Below, piece after piece: positions 1 through 7,905 of a stretch of 40,643 bases of DNA. The notes below the pieces were generated by a model. The model saw only the letters and a list, made by a program, of their open reading frames with translations, made no database searches and was not told the DNA's origin. Positions within the stretch are counted from its first letter, which is position 1, and every line of letters starts with the position of its first letter. The DNA comes from Clostridia bacterium (GTDB lineage Bacteria; Bacillota; Clostridia; Christensenellales; UBA3700). The DNA lies in contig JAIEDA010000014.1 of assembly GCA_029068165.1 (NCBI GenBank), positions 1 to 40,643 of the forward strand. The letters run 5' to 3'. The position numbers were made by a program, and so were the translations under genes.

Positions 1-2937
1 GACAGCAACGGAGTAGAGTTCTCTGTCTTGGTACTCAAGGATTATCAGGATTTGACGGACAGCAACGCGGTAATATCTTATTTGTATTACGAAACGGACA
101 GCAAGTACAATCTCATATCGGGAGCAACACCAAAGACTTACGACCAAATCGTGGTAGACGCGACAAACAGGGCTTATTACAAAGCGTATCCGGTACTCAA
201 CAGCGCGTACGCGAACGATTACAAGCTTCCATTTGAGGAGGGAGATAACGGACTGTATTCGAGCGGATTCGTAGTGGGCGGAGGCTCTACTGCGGCGTCA
301 GTGGAATTGAACACCAACGTATACGCGTACAACGGCTACGGCGTAACGCTTGACCTCAAAATCGAGGGACAAGCATCAAAGAGCGATTTTAATTTTGCGT
401 ACTATAAAAACGGAACTGAGTCGATACTCAACAAGCTGTCGATTGCGCCTGTAGACGTAGGAACGTATCTAGTAGTCATTACGGCAAAGAGCAGTTCCAA
501 CGTAGCGCTGTCGGGTAATACGAAGTTCGTCTTTACAATCGAGCCTGCTATCATTGAGATAAATTGGAACGAGAACGCAAAGCCGCCGGTACTCAATTTG
601 TTGTACGGACAAATCAAAGGCGTAGAATACGAAATAAGAGACGGCGACAACAATCCTGTAGCGTCGTTCGGTACGACAACTCCGACGGGAACGTACGGAA
701 TAAGGGCGAAGATTAAGACGGGGCAGGAGAAGAACTTTATCTTTGACAACGGCAAGACTACGACTGAATGGGTAGAGTTTAATTATACGCAAGGTACGAC
801 CGTATACGATCCGAACTCGCCTGACAACCCATTCTATCCGCAAACGCCGAGTGAACAACCTGACGCGCCGAGCGACGATACGACCAATCCTCCTGACGGT
901 TCGAATACGCCAAACGACCCGACCGACATTACGATAGAGTGGAACGAAAAGACCAATCCGCCAACTATAACAACTGCGGTAGCGGACAAGTTGAAGCCTA
1001 TCTATAAATATTATGATGAGAATAATCAAGAAGTCGCTAAGGCGAACCTTGAGAAAGGAAAGGTATACAAAGTAGTAGTTTCGTTCTCGGATGACGTAAC
1101 GGCTAAGTACAACATAAGCGGCGACAGGGAAAAGACGTTCACCTACAAGCAAAACGTTCAACTTGAGTGGGATACGTCTAAGAATCCGCCCGAACTCATT
1201 ATACCGCCCGAACTTAAGGACGAACTCGGCGATATCAAGTACGAGTATTTCGACAAGGATGGCAATCCGCTTACTCCTGACGATATAGCGGCTGGAGCGG
1301 TAGTAGATAGCATAAAAGTTATACTTCCCGACGGCGCGGGCGACAAGTACGTAATCGTTGACAAGAACGGCGAGGAAGTAGACTTAAGCAAGCCGTTAAA
1401 TCCTTATGGAGAGCCGACGACGAAGGATAAGATTCTTGACTTCCTCAATCAATGGTGGCAGGTAATCGTCAGCGGTATATCTATACTTCTTATCATTATA
1501 TTTGTTTGCAAAGGCGCGTCTTATGCAAAAGAGCGTAAGAAGATAAAGAAAACTATAGAAAAGAAATACAGCGGAGTTTACGCGTTGTACATAGCGGGAA
1601 CAGGCTTGTTCAATCTTACGTATAAGATTTGGACGATAATCGCCTTTACGCTCCTAGGCGTGGCGGTACTTGCTCTAGCGTTTATGATTCTTCAAAAGAG
1701 CGCGCTAAACAAAGCTAAAGAAGAACTTGACGACGCAAAAGAGGACTTTGCAAGAAACAAGGAAGAGTACGCGTACCGTCGCAAAGAGGACGACAATAAT
1801 CGCCGCGACGAAGAGTATAGACGTCAAAACGAAGAAATGAAAATGATGTTTATGTCTATGATGGGCGGCGCAAACGGCAATGCGACTGGCGGAACACAGT
1901 TTGCGGCAGGCAGCAACAATATCATAATAGACGCCGAGCATATAAAGACAATGATAACTGAAACAGTGGCGGCATTGCTCCCAAGCGTGCAAGCTTTACT
2001 TCCGCAACAGGCTAGCAGTAACGACGAAGTGGTAAAGCTCCTTGCTGAAGAACTCAAAGAAAACAAGGAAGAAAATCGTAGGAACGACGAGGCTATTCAA
2101 CAAATGATGAAGTCGCAAGAGGCTCTTATGCGCAATCAAGAAAAGCTGATCGAAAGGCTGCTTGAGAGAGAGCAAACGCCGACAATTATTCAATCAAACG
2201 ACAATGCGGCAATGGAGCAGTTTGCGAAAAATCAAGAAATGCTTGTCAAGCAAATCAAAGATTTGAGCGAGCGTCCCGTCGAGCAAAAGATTGTGGAAGT
2301 GCCGATTGAGAAAATCGTAGAGAAAAAGGTCGAAGTCCCCGTCGAAAAAGTCGTGGAAAAGATAGTCGAAAAGCCTGTCGAGAAAATCGTTGAAAAGAAA
2401 GTTGAAGTACCTGTCGAAAAGATAGTCGAGAAAGAAGTAAGGGTAGAAGTACCCGTTGAGAAGATTGTCGAGAAGATAGTAGAAAAGCCCGTGGAGAAAA
2501 TAGTAAAAGTCCCTGCGGAAAAGAAGGCTTCCGCAGTGGAAAAGACGCCTAGACTTAACATCGACGAAGCTTACGCAAGGTTGAGCCGCGAGCAAAAGAA
2601 GTTCTTCGACAAGCTCCGCGAGTACGCGCTTTCAAAAGAGAAGTGCAAAGAAAAGAAGTTGACCTATAATATCTTGCTTGGACAGTCCTCGGTCAATCCG
2701 CTAGTAAAGCTGACGATAAAGAAAGACACGACGGTAGCTTTGTTCAAGATGGAAGACGAGTATTTCAAGGATATACGCCGCAACGCGGAAGGGTCTAAGA
2801 TAAAAGTCAAGGAAAGCGAGCTAGTCGTCGCCGACGCTGAATCGTTTGAAACGGCAAAGCAAATGATAGACCTTAGGGAAGATCAAATCGAGCGTTACAA
2901 CGAGTATCTAAAGGAGCAACGAGCCTATAAGAAATAA
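1..2937 (+). CDS. Large surface/membrane protein, 5' truncated: Ig-like repeats, two TM helices, coiled coil, V-P-E-K repeat
   Basis: The reading frame is open from base 1, so the true start lies upstream; numbering here counts from the TTG at 28 (969 residues). About residues 100-172 resemble an MBG-type beta domain (ending ..[16 protein letters not shown]). Three beta modules follow, each opening with W-(N/D)-x4-P-P near residues 178, 301 and 384. A Pro/Asp/Asn/Thr-rich linker lies near 265-300. Hydrophobic helices are at about 476-499 and 530-555, with a very basic loop between ([13 protein letters not shown]). Then come a charged coiled coil (about 558-615), a Gly/Asn patch, a second helical part, a repeat built on VPVEKIVEK and [10 protein letters not shown] (about 750-833), and a compact C-terminal domain (about 838-969). 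No LPXTG motif is present. Function is unknown; a cell-surface or envelope structural role is inferred. Confidence 0.85.
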   Translation, partial: DSNGVEFSVLVLKDYQDLTDSNAVISYLYYETDSKYNLISGATPKTYDQIVVDATNRAYYKAYPVLNSAYANDYKLPFEEGDNGLYSSGFVVGGGSTAASVELNTNVYAYNGYGVTLDLKIEGQASKSDFNFAYYKNGTESILNKLSIAPVDVGTYLVVITAKSSSNVALSGNTKFVFTIEPAIIEINWNENAKPPVLNLLYGQIKGVEYEIRDGDNNPVASFGTTTPTGTYGIRAKIKTGQEKNFIFDNGKTTTEWVEFNYTQGTTVYDPNSPDNPFYPQTPSEQPDAPSDDTTNPPDGSNTPNDPTDITIEWNEKTNPPTITTAVADKLKPIYKYYDENNQEVAKANLEKGKVYKVVVSFSDDVTAKYNISGDREKTFTYKQNVQLEWDTSKNPPELIIPPELKDELGDIKYEYFDKDGNPLTPDDIAAGAVVDSIKVILPDGAGDKYVIVDKNGEEVDLSKPLNPYGEPTTKDKILDFLNQWWQVIVSGISILLIIIFVCKGASYAKERKKIKKTIEKKYSGVYALYIAGTGLFNLTYKIWTIIAFTLLGVAVLALAFMILQKSALNKAKEELDDAKEDFARNKEEYAYRRKEDDNNRRDEEYRRQNEEMKMMFMSMMGGANGNATGGTQFAAGSNNIIIDAEHIKTMITETVAALLPSVQALLPQQASSNDEVVKLLAEELKENKEENRRNDEAIQQMMKSQEALMRNQEKLIERLLEREQTPTIIQSNDNAAMEQFAKNQEMLVKQIKDLSERPVEQKIVEVPIEKIVEKKVEVPVEKVVEKIVEKPVEKIVEKKVEVPVEKIVEKEVRVEVPVEKIVEKIVEKPVEKIVKVPAEKKASAVEKTPRLNIDEAYARLSREQKKFFDKLREYALSKEKCKEKKLTYNILLGQSSVNPLVKLTIKKDTTVALFKMEDEYFKDIRRNAEGSKIKVKESELVVADAESFETAKQMIDLREDQIERYNEYLKEQRAYKK

Positions 2938-3302
2938 CGTTTAGCATGAGTATAGCTAATAAGTGGATTTGCCCAATAAGCGCACATATTTTTTGGCGTA
3001 ACGCATCTTAAATACGAAAGAAAGAGGCTTCAAAAATATGTAGGTTATTTTAGCAAATTCCACTTAACCGCTTAAGCCAACTAAGTAATAACTCTAGATA
3101 GTTTTAGGCGGTTTAGACCCTTCGACTATGCTCAATGCGCCGATAGAATAGTACGTTAGAGATAAAAACCGTCATTCCAAGCGGAACGTAGAGTGCTCGT
3201 AAGTTGCGGTAAATAATTGTACAAAACAAATCGAAAAGGAACGCTATAGCGTTCCTTTCGTAATATTGAGCATATTGTAATTAATCAATCGTTATTTTGA
3301 TT
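2938..3302. other. Intergenic region with decayed inverted repeats
   Basis: No gene is seen. An interrupted inverted repeat is visible: 2961-2972 against 3053-3065 (one extra base) and 2984-2993 against 3032-3041 (exact, 10 bp). Bases 3116-3141 (GACCCTTCGACTATGCTCAA and following) and GTCATTCC at 3171 resemble the GACCCTTCGACT...CGCTCAGG / GTCATTCCGAGCG palindromes common in bacterial intergenic DNA, but decayed. A terminator hairpin closes the region. Confidence 0.5.
3238..3258. terminator. Bidirectional hairpin terminator
   Basis: GGAACGCTA at 3238-3246 is followed directly by TAGCGTTCC at 3247-3255, a perfect 18-bp palindrome with an A run before it and TTT after it. It sits between the convergent surface-protein gene and citrate synthase gene, so it can serve both strands. 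Confidence 0.7.
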
Positions 3303-4667
3303 TTATTTCCTATATTTCATAGGTACGTAGTCAAGCGCCGGTTGCGCGCAATTATACGCAGGTCGCATTATCTTTGACGAGTTGATAAGCTCTTCAAGTC
3401 TATGAGCCGACCAGCCTGCTATTCTCGAGATAGCGAAGATAGGAGTATAAAGTTCTTGCGGCAGTCCGAGCATATCGTATATAAAGCCGCTATAGAAGTC
3501 GATATTCGCGCTTACGCCTTTATAGATATGACGTTGATCGGAGATGAGTTTGATAGCGATGTTTTCTACTTTGGAATAGAGCTCGAAGTCCTTGTCAAGC
3601 CCTTTTTCTTCGCTGAGCTTCTTAGTCGACCTTTTGAGCAGCAAAGCTCTCGGGTCGGAGAGGGAATATACCGCGTGTCCTATTCCGTAAATTAGACCGC
3701 TCTTGTCAAAACATTCTTTTCTCAAGATTTTATTGAGGTATGCGGCAATCTCTTCGTCGTCTTTCCAGTCGGCTACGTTTTTCTTTATGTCGCTGAACAT
3801 TTGCGATACTTTGATATTGGCGCCGCCGTGTTTAGGTCCTTTGAGCGAGCCTATACCCGCTGCGATAGCGGAGTAAGTGTCCGTACCCGACGAGGATACC
3901 GCGCGGACGGTAAACGTCGAGTTGTTGCCGCCGCCGTGCTCGGCGTGAAGTACCAACGCCAAGTCGAGCACTTTAGCCTCGAGTTGAGTGTATTTGCTGT
4001 CAATACGAAGCATGTGCAAGATATTCTCGGCAGTGGAGAGTTCGTCCTTAGGTTCGTGTATAAAAAACGAGTGATTGTCCTTTAAATAGTAGTCGTACGC
4101 TTGATAACCGTACACCGAAAGCAACGGAAAGAGCGCAATCAGTTGTAGGCACTGATTGAGTACGTTGCGGATAGACGTGTCGTTGGCTTTCTCGTCGTAG
4201 GAGTATAGAGTGAGTACGCTTCTTGCCAAAGAGTTCATCATATCGTTGGAAGGAGCTTTCATTATAATGTCCCTTACAAAAGAGTTGGGGAGCGACTTTC
4301 TATACTGCGAAAGCACGCCTTTGAAATTGGAAAGTTCTTTCTCGGTGGGGAGTTCTCCGAAAAGCAATAGATAGACTATCTCTTCAAAACCGTAACGGTT
4401 GGTGGAGAGAAAATCTTCGCATAAATCCTCGATATTATATCCGCGATAGAACAGCCTGCCTTCGCAAGGAATTTCTTCGCCGTTTACTATTTTCTTGGCG
4501 ATAACGTCGCTTATGTTTGTAAGTCCTGTCAAAACTCCTTTGCCTTTTTGGTCGCGCAAGCCCTTGTTTACCTTATTTTGAATAAACAACTCGGGGTCAA
4601 TAACGCTGTTGCTTCGGCACTTGTCGCTAAGATTCGTTAGATATCTGCTCTCTTGCTCATTCTTCAT
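3303..4667 (-). CDS. gltA: Citrate synthase
   Basis: This enzyme condenses acetyl-CoA with oxaloacetate to citrate, the entry step of the TCA cycle and of glutamate carbon skeleton supply. The 454-residue protein has the family's active-site elements in order: His244 in the HAEHGGGN segment, His280 in GPKHGGAN, the GIGHAVY..DPRA segment near 328-341, and Asp390 in SANIDFYSG, matching the catalytic His-His-Asp triad. The N-terminus has about 50 residues before the conserved core, as in several clostridial type enzymes. It is transcribed alone on the minus strand from a promoter at 4716-4743. Citrate synthase and glutamate dehydrogenase (25.6 kb) together fit a partial TCA route to glutamate. 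The distinction from 2-methylcitrate synthase is not made by motif alone. Confidence 0.93.
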   Translation of the reverse strand: MKNEQESRYLTNLSDKCRSNSVIDPELFIQNKVNKGLRDQKGKGVLTGLTNISDVIAKKIVNGEEIPCEGRLFYRGYNIEDLCEDFLSTNRYGFEEIVYLLLFGELPTEKELSNFKGVLSQYRKSLPNSFVRDIIMKAPSNDMMNSLARSVLTLYSYDEKANDTSIRNVLNQCLQLIALFPLLSVYGYQAYDYYLKDNHSFFIHEPKDELSTAENILHMLRIDSKYTQLEAKVLDLALVLHAEHGGGNNSTFTVRAVSSSGTDTYSAIAAGIGSLKGPKHGGANIKVSQMFSDIKKNVADWKDDEEIAAYLNKILRKECFDKSGLIYGIGHAVYSLSDPRALLLKRSTKKLSEEKGLDKDFELYSKVENIAIKLISDQRHIYKGVSANIDFYSGFIYDMLGLPQELYTPIFAISRIAGWSAHRLEELINSSKIMRPAYNCAQPALDYVPMKYRK

Positions 4668-4715
4668 TACTAAATCACGTCCTCTCGTCTTGCTACTGAT
4701 AATAATTATAAATAT

Positions 4716-4743
4716 TTTATACTATGATAAGTTAATTTGTCAA
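4716..4743 (-). promoter_or_regulatory. Promoter of citrate synthase
   Basis: On the minus strand TTGACA (4743-4738) is followed after 16 nt by TATAAA (4721-4716). This leaves a leader of about 40 nt before the ATG at 4667. Confidence 0.6.
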
Positions 4744-4877
4744 ACGTTCTTAATACAACTTTTGTTCTACGCGATTTGACCGCCGATCAACCTTTTTTTA
4801 TAAATTTTCGGCAAACGCTTTAAAACGATATAATATATATGCTATACTATTTATATAATTAACTTAGGGGGGATAGT

Positions 4878-6104
4878 ATGGATCTTAAAAAACTTAGAGA
4901 TAACAGTGACGCACAAGCCGATTATATGATCGACGAAATTACGACCGTTATCAAAACCTGCGGCAAGAGATTGCCGGGAAGCGAGGGCGAGAAGAACGCC
5001 GTCGAGTATATGGCAAAAACGCTAAACGAGTATTGCGACGACGTGAAGATAGAGCCGTTTGAATTGCATCCCGCTACGTTCTTTTATTGGATTTGGATAA
5101 TGGTTACGCTCGTGCTCGGAGCAATGGTCAGCTATTTCTTTATACCGCTGCTTTCAATAATCTTGATAGCGTTGGCAATGCTTTTGATGGTGTTGCAGTT
5201 TGTGCTGTATCTTGAAATCGTTGATTTTCTATTCCCCAAAAAGACGTCGCATAATCTAATTGCCGTCAAACACCCCAAAGGCGAAGTTAAGAGAAGAATA
5301 CTTTTCAACGGTCACCCCGACGTAGCTCACGAATGGACGATGAGTTATCTTCTCGGCGGTTGGGCGTTTGTGGCGCACTTTGTAATATCTATGATAGGTA
5401 TCGTCGCGCTTTTGGCTATTTCTATTATTTCGATAATACTTCAAGGCAAGATAGGCGTAGCCGTTGCTCAAGGCGTTCCTCAAATAATGGGACTTGTATG
5501 CTTGGTATTCGTGCCGTTTTGGATAGGTATGTATAGAATGTGGAACACGAGCGTAATCGTTGACGGCGCAAACGACAACCTAACGGGATGTTATATGGGT
5601 ATAGCCGTTATGAAAGCTTTGCACGACGAGGGTATCGAATTTGAAAATACCGAAGTAGGCGTACTCATTTCAGGAAGCGAAGAAGCGGGGCTTAGAGGCG
5701 CGAGAGCTTGGGCAAAACGTCACTCGGCGGCAGGCGATTATAAGGACGTGGAAACGATTATTTACGCGTACGATACGCTTCGCGAGGGTAAATTTTTGTG
5801 CGTCAACAAGAAAGATTTGAACTCTACCGTCAAAGCTGATAAACACGCGAGCGAGCTTTTCTACAACGCCGCAAAAAGCATTGATATAACGTGTTCGTAC
5901 GGCTCGGTACCTCTCGGCGCAACCGACTCCGCCGCATTTAACAAAGGCGGCTATTCCGCAGTTGGCATTACCGCGTTGGATCACAAACTCCGTACTTATT
6001 ACCATACTAGATACGACAGTTATGACAATATGGATAAGCAGTGCCTTTCCGATTGCTATAAAGTTACGGTAAAGACTTTGGAAGATTTCGACAACGGCAA
6101 ATAA
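4878..6104 (+). CDS. Membrane-embedded M28-family metallopeptidase-like protein
   Basis: The 408-residue protein carries the M28 aminopeptidase di-metal site: NGHPD with His146 and Asp148, DGANDN with Asp229, GSEEAG with Glu268/Glu269, an Asp in YAYDTLREG, and His376 in YYHTRYDSYDN. It probably cleaves N-terminal residues from peptides, with zinc bound. The catalytic fold is interrupted by two pairs of hydrophobic helices, at about 62-112 and 160-222, so the enzyme is likely anchored in the membrane; which side the active site faces is not clear. No signal peptide is seen. The start is fixed by a strong AGGGGGGAT ribosome binding site just upstream of the ATG. It stands alone, with a terminator at 6185-6212. 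Peptide recycling is inferred; a true substrate cannot be read from the sequence. Confidence 0.82.
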   Translation: MDLKKLRDNSDAQADYMIDEITTVIKTCGKRLPGSEGEKNAVEYMAKTLNEYCDDVKIEPFELHPATFFYWIWIMVTLVLGAMVSYFFIPLLSIILIALAMLLMVLQFVLYLEIVDFLFPKKTSHNLIAVKHPKGEVKRRILFNGHPDVAHEWTMSYLLGGWAFVAHFVISMIGIVALLAISIISIILQGKIGVAVAQGVPQIMGLVCLVFVPFWIGMYRMWNTSVIVDGANDNLTGCYMGIAVMKALHDEGIEFENTEVGVLISGSEEAGLRGARAWAKRHSAAGDYKDVETIIYAYDTLREGKFLCVNKKDLNSTVKADKHASELFYNAAKSIDITCSYGSVPLGATDSAAFNKGGYSAVGITALDHKLRTYYHTRYDSYDNMDKQCLSDCYKVTVKTLEDFDNGK

Positions 6105-6184
6105 TCAAACGTCGCGTTTAATATAGCGGCGACTCAAGGAACAACGATTAGCCTGCGATAAATAGATGACTAATTATATGATAT

Positions 6185-6212
6185 AAAAGAGAGCAAGCGT
6201 TGCTCTCTTTTT
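6185..6212. terminator. Intrinsic terminator after the M28-like peptidase
   Basis: GAGAGCAA (6189-6196), loop GCG, TTGCTCTC (6200-6207), preceded by AAAA and followed by a T run. It lies between convergent genes and can work in both directions. Confidence 0.85.
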
Positions 6213-6262
6213 GCGTTAGGGACTAGCGATATGGCGGAGCAAAGTCAACCTAGGGCGAATAT

Positions 6263-6604
6263 TTATAATCTATTTCTATCGCCCCATTCGCACATGCCGT
6301 CTAATATAGGCATTAAAGACCTTCCGCGTTTAGATAGACTATATTCAACTTTGGGCGGTATTTGCGGATATTCTTTGCGGATAATAAGTCCGTCGTTTTC
6401 TAACTCTTTAAGAGACAAACTCAAAGTTTTATAAGATATACCTTTTATATATCTTTGTAACTCATTATACCTAACAACTGTAAATTCCATTAAGGTATAG
6501 AGTATTGTCATTTTATATTTTCCGCTAATCAGCGACAGCGTATAACTAAAACCCGTATCACATAATTTTTCGGAAGAAATACATCTTGTTTTCCCGTTTT
6601 CCAT
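6263..6604 (-). CDS. HxlR-family winged-helix regulator
   Basis: This 113-residue protein matches the HxlR pattern: an N-terminal Cys segment (Cys8, Cys15), then FSYTLSLISGKYKMTILYTL, the recognition region YNELQRYIKGISYKTLSLSLKELENDGLI, and the wing RKEYPQIPPKVEYSLSKRG. Members bind DNA as dimers, and the YodB/QorR/HypR branch senses quinones or other electrophiles through an N-terminal Cys; Cys8 is placed to do this here. It is divergent from a flavoprotein gene, the classic arrangement for a regulator and its detoxifying target. An ATACT-N7-AGTAT inverted repeat in the shared spacer (6624-6640) is a likely operator. Confidence 0.88.
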   Translation of the reverse strand: MENGKTRCISSEKLCDTGFSYTLSLISGKYKMTILYTLMEFTVVRYNELQRYIKGISYKTLSLSLKELENDGLIIRKEYPQIPPKVEYSLSKRGRSLMPILDGMCEWGDRNRL

Positions 6605-6623
6605 AGTAACCGCCTTTTACACT

Positions 6624-6640
6624 ATACTTTTTGTTAGTAT
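6624..6640. promoter_or_regulatory. Putative HxlR operator
   Basis: ATACT (6624-6628), 7 nt, AGTAT (6636-6640). This matches the TACT-N7-AGTA box known for the HxlR member YodB of Bacillus subtilis. It lies just upstream of the hxlR-type gene, where its own -10 region is expected. A second, wider repeat GTACT-N12-AGTAC (6656-6677) overlaps the divergent flavoprotein promoter. Confidence 0.6.
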
Positions 6641-6659
6641 CATACTTTATTGTGCGTAC

Positions 6660-6688
6660 TTGACAAAATAATAGTACCACAATAAAAT
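6660..6688 (+). promoter_or_regulatory. Promoter of the flavoprotein gene
   Basis: TTGACA at 6660-6665, 17-nt spacer, TAAAAT at 6683-6688. The -35 and spacer are overlapped by the GTACT-N12-AGTAC repeat, consistent with repression. Confidence 0.65.
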
Positions 6689-6762
6689 ATATATGTCAAT
6701 GCTGTTCAGCCGAAAATAACAGGGCGGAGCAGTCAAATAAATATTTTTAAGGAGAATACACA

Positions 6763-7308
6763 ATGGGCAAAAAAATTGTAGTTATTACAGGCAGTCCAAG
6801 AAAGAGAGGGAATAGTTTTGCTATGACAAACGCTTTTATCAAAGCGGCGCAAGACAAAGGGCATACCATAACTAGGTTTGATGCAGCTATGCAAAACGTG
6901 GGAGGTTGCCGCGCTTGCGAAACTTGTTTTAAGACAGGTAAAGCGTGTTCGTTCGACGACGATTTTAATATTATTGCTCCTGAAATTGAAAAGGCGGACG
7001 TCGTCGTATTTACAACCCCTGTGTACTGGTATTCGTTCCCCGCGCAAATCAAAGGCGTAATAGACAGGCTATTTTCATTTTGCGTTGCAGGTAAAGATAT
7101 TGCGGGCAAGCAATGCGCTCTTATGGCGTGCTGTGAAGAAGATGATATATCCGTTATGGACGGAGTCCGTATTCCTTATGAAAGAAGCATTGATTTGTTA
7201 AAATGGAAATCTATCGGCGAAGTGTTTGTCACCGGCGTATTGAACGTAGGCGATATAGATAAAACGGACGGCTGTCAAAAATCCGTTGACCTTGCAGGAA
7301 AAATTTAA
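6763..7308 (+). CDS. Flavodoxin-fold NAD(P)H-dependent FMN reductase / iron-sulfur flavoprotein-like
   Basis: The 181-residue protein starts with the FMN-phosphate loop GSPRKRGNS (about residues 8-16), followed by GGCRACETCFKTGKAC, a C-x2-C-x2-C-x6-C cluster like the compact motif of Isf-type iron-sulfur flavoproteins, and TPVYWYSFPAQIKGVIDR, typical of the NADPH-dependent FMN reductase family. It likely transfers electrons to quinones, nitro or other electrophilic compounds in the cytoplasm. The start is supported by AAGGAG at 6749-6754. It is divergent from the HxlR regulator with operator-like repeats in between. Whether the Cys cluster binds iron-sulfur or is a relic cannot be told by eye. 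Confidence 0.85.
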   Translation: MGKKIVVITGSPRKRGNSFAMTNAFIKAAQDKGHTITRFDAAMQNVGGCRACETCFKTGKACSFDDDFNIIAPEIEKADVVVFTTPVYWYSFPAQIKGVIDRLFSFCVAGKDIAGKQCALMACCEEDDISVMDGVRIPYERSIDLLKWKSIGEVFVTGVLNVGDIDKTDGCQKSVDLAGKI

Positions 7309-7354
7309 AACAGGTTTTGCGATATAGTGGAGAAGTAGTAAAGTCAAGCGAATT

Positions 7355-7707
7355 TTATTGTTTATCCTTGTTTTCAAGCGTTTCAATTCGCTTTTCAAGT
7401 TCAACAATTTTTGCATTCATTTCGTAGATATTCATAATGCCGTATTTACTGACTTTCGATTTGTATTTATCGTAACTATATTTTGTAGGCATTACAAAAT
7501 AAAGAACAAATCCTAGCGCTATCATAAAAAGTCCTACCGATAGAAAGACAATCGGCATTTCTTTGATGACATCGATACAAAATAGAATAATTGCCGCGAT
7601 AGTAAACGCTGCTCCTATTCCGCAAAAAAACAAAGAAGATACTTTTTTAAAAGTTTTGATTGTTTTTCTTGATTTTCGTCAAAAATTTGTTTTTCTTTAT
7701 TTTCCAT
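7355..7707 (-). CDS. Small two-TM membrane protein split over two frames, joined at an A_AAA_AAG slip site
   Basis: The best start is the ATG at 7707, with GAGGA at 7722-7718 upstream. That frame reads MENKEKQIFDENQEKQSKLLKK and stops at 7615 after 30 codons. The rest lies in the -1 frame: VSSLFFCGIGAAF onward, two hydrophobic helices, and a C-terminal coiled coil (ending IVELEKRIETLENKDKQ), stopping at 7355. That second part has no ATG and no ribosome binding site, only a TTG at 7633. The frames overlap at 7648-7642, which reads A AAA AAG in register with the upstream frame, the classic -1 slippery heptamer. Slippage would give a 117-residue protein. Alternatives are a frameshift mutation (pseudogene) or an assembly error in the A6 run. 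Function unknown. Confidence 0.55.
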
Positions 7708-7848
7708 AATCAAACGTTCCTCGTTGGTTATTTACAAATCAATTATAGCACAAATGAAACTGTTTTTCAAGTGTAGAATATAGTCAAACCAAATGGTGCG
7801 TATGGCAGGTTTTCGGTATATAAAAGCGCGAACAGGTTTGGTAAAACT

Positions 7849-7884
7849 TTGCCGACGTTGGTGAAAACGTCGGCAACATAAAAC
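7849..7884 (-). terminator. Terminator of the MBL-fold gene
   Basis: TTGCCGACGTT (7849-7859), 6-nt loop, AACGTCGGCAA (7866-7876), a perfect 11-bp stem. On the minus strand it is followed by AGTTTTACC, 30 nt after the stop of the MBL-fold gene. Confidence 0.65.
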
Positions 7885-7905
7885 GTATTTTTCATTTGAC
7901 TGAAA

